In this document: positions 63,601-64,000 of the stretch, in pieces
How positions within the stretch are numbered: position 1 is the first letter of the stretch
How the letters are laid out: each line of letters begins with the position of its first letter
DNA from: Acanthornis magna
Lineage: Eukaryota; Chordata; Aves; Passeriformes; Acanthizidae
Length of the DNA: 64,000 nt
Direction: 5' to 3'
Assembly: GCA_036785705.1 (NCBI GenBank)
Contig: JAWUZG010000016.1
Span: 496,001-560,000 of the forward strand
Program-made: the position numbers and the translations under genes
The notes under the pieces: generated by a model
The model's database searches: none
Told to the model about the DNA's origin: nothing
Seen by the model: the letters and a program-made list of their open reading frames with translations, nothing else

Positions 63601-64000
63601 ACTGTCCTTTGCTGAATAATCACAAAAAGCAGCTGATCTTTCATCAAAGTTGTAGTGTATCTCCACCGTCAGACAATTGCAAATGTTTCTGTAGTATTTA
63701 GGAGACCGACATAGAACCTATGTGTGAATTTGGTCTGTGCTCACCTTCAGTGTAGGAACCCATCTGTGCAAATGTCCTTGAGTTTTGTTCGGTTTTACTG
63801 TCCTAGAGATTGGCTCTTTCAGGGACGGGTTTAGATCAAGCAGCTTTTTGGGGATGCATCAGGTAACCAACCCATGGCAGGGTTCGACAAAGGCTCAAAA
63901 TCAACCTTTACAATTACTTCAATGTCAGATTTTGAAATTTGGGTTGTACAAACACTTGTGCCAATGTAACTTGATTACGCAAAAGCCCATGAAAAGCAAA

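Larger units (their letters stand above)
57961..64000. other. Intergenic, no gene seen
   Basis: No supported gene to the window end. It holds a tripled GAATTCAGT-like phrase at about 58,850-58,880, A-rich runs at 58,904-58,944, a 25-bp tandem repeat (60,201-60,250) and a 21-base A-run (60,583-60,603). A 152-codon frame at 63,122-63,580 has no recognisable domain. Confidence 0.5.

Noticed and set aside
1..64000. CRISPR arrays, toxin or defence operons, or a multi-gene undescribed system
   Set aside because: The sequence is vertebrate nuclear DNA; no evenly spaced repeats or gene clusters of that kind are present.

Overview
The window is vertebrate nuclear DNA, almost certainly from a bird. 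At least eight fragments belong to the CR1 LINE family. Two genes sit side by side in the same orientation, GPR132 (G2A) and then CDCA4; as I recall the human map, the same pair lies on 14q32.33 in the same relative order. Introns, CpG-island promoters, GT-rich low-complexity tracts and poly(A) signals are all eukaryotic. I see no bacterial operon, CRISPR array or prophage. The species cannot be fixed from sequence alone.

Layout. Positions 1-29,744 are gene-poor intergenic DNA. They carry five CR1 remnants (about 1.4, 5.2, 11.4, 13.1 and 15.3 kb), a nearly perfect 230-bp tandem duplication (8,136-8,595), several microsatellites, and a CpG-enriched segment ending in a good splice donor (about 21.2-21.66 kb). 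That segment could be a non-coding first exon of GPR132. An antisense solo LTR-like element (about 29.75-30.19 kb) lies just before the GPR132 coding exon (CDS 30,344-31,438), which has a clear splice acceptor. Positions 31.8-42.9 kb are mostly featureless apart from a CR1 copy at 33.3-33.9 kb. A CpG-rich block of unknown purpose lies at 42.87-43.32 kb.

The most unusual stretch is 44.4-47.4 kb. It holds a decayed, intronless retrocopy of SHCBP1. The copy is split by a 0.9-kb insertion, has lost roughly 150 codons, and ends in an A-rich tail that runs directly into a CR1 3' end in the same orientation. This layout is expected if a CR1 reverse transcriptase switched template onto a cellular mRNA. 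Retrocopies are scarce in birds because CR1 does not normally mobilise polyadenylated mRNA.

From 47.7 to 49.8 kb lies the CpG-island promoter region of CDCA4. It is interrupted by a 0.6-kb antisense CR1 flanked by 7-bp direct repeats. A non-coding first exon ends at 49,331. The 5.86-kb intron ends at 55,189, and the whole CDCA4 protein (249 aa) is encoded in the next exon (55,196-55,945). The rest, to 64,000, is CDCA4 3' UTR and AT-rich intergenic DNA with small repeats.

The two genes do not form a pathway. GPR132 is a leukocyte-type lipid/proton-linked GPCR, and CDCA4 is a SERTA-domain nuclear regulator of E2F-dependent transcription. I found no new multi-gene system; the novel material is in the mobile-element and retrocopy structures.
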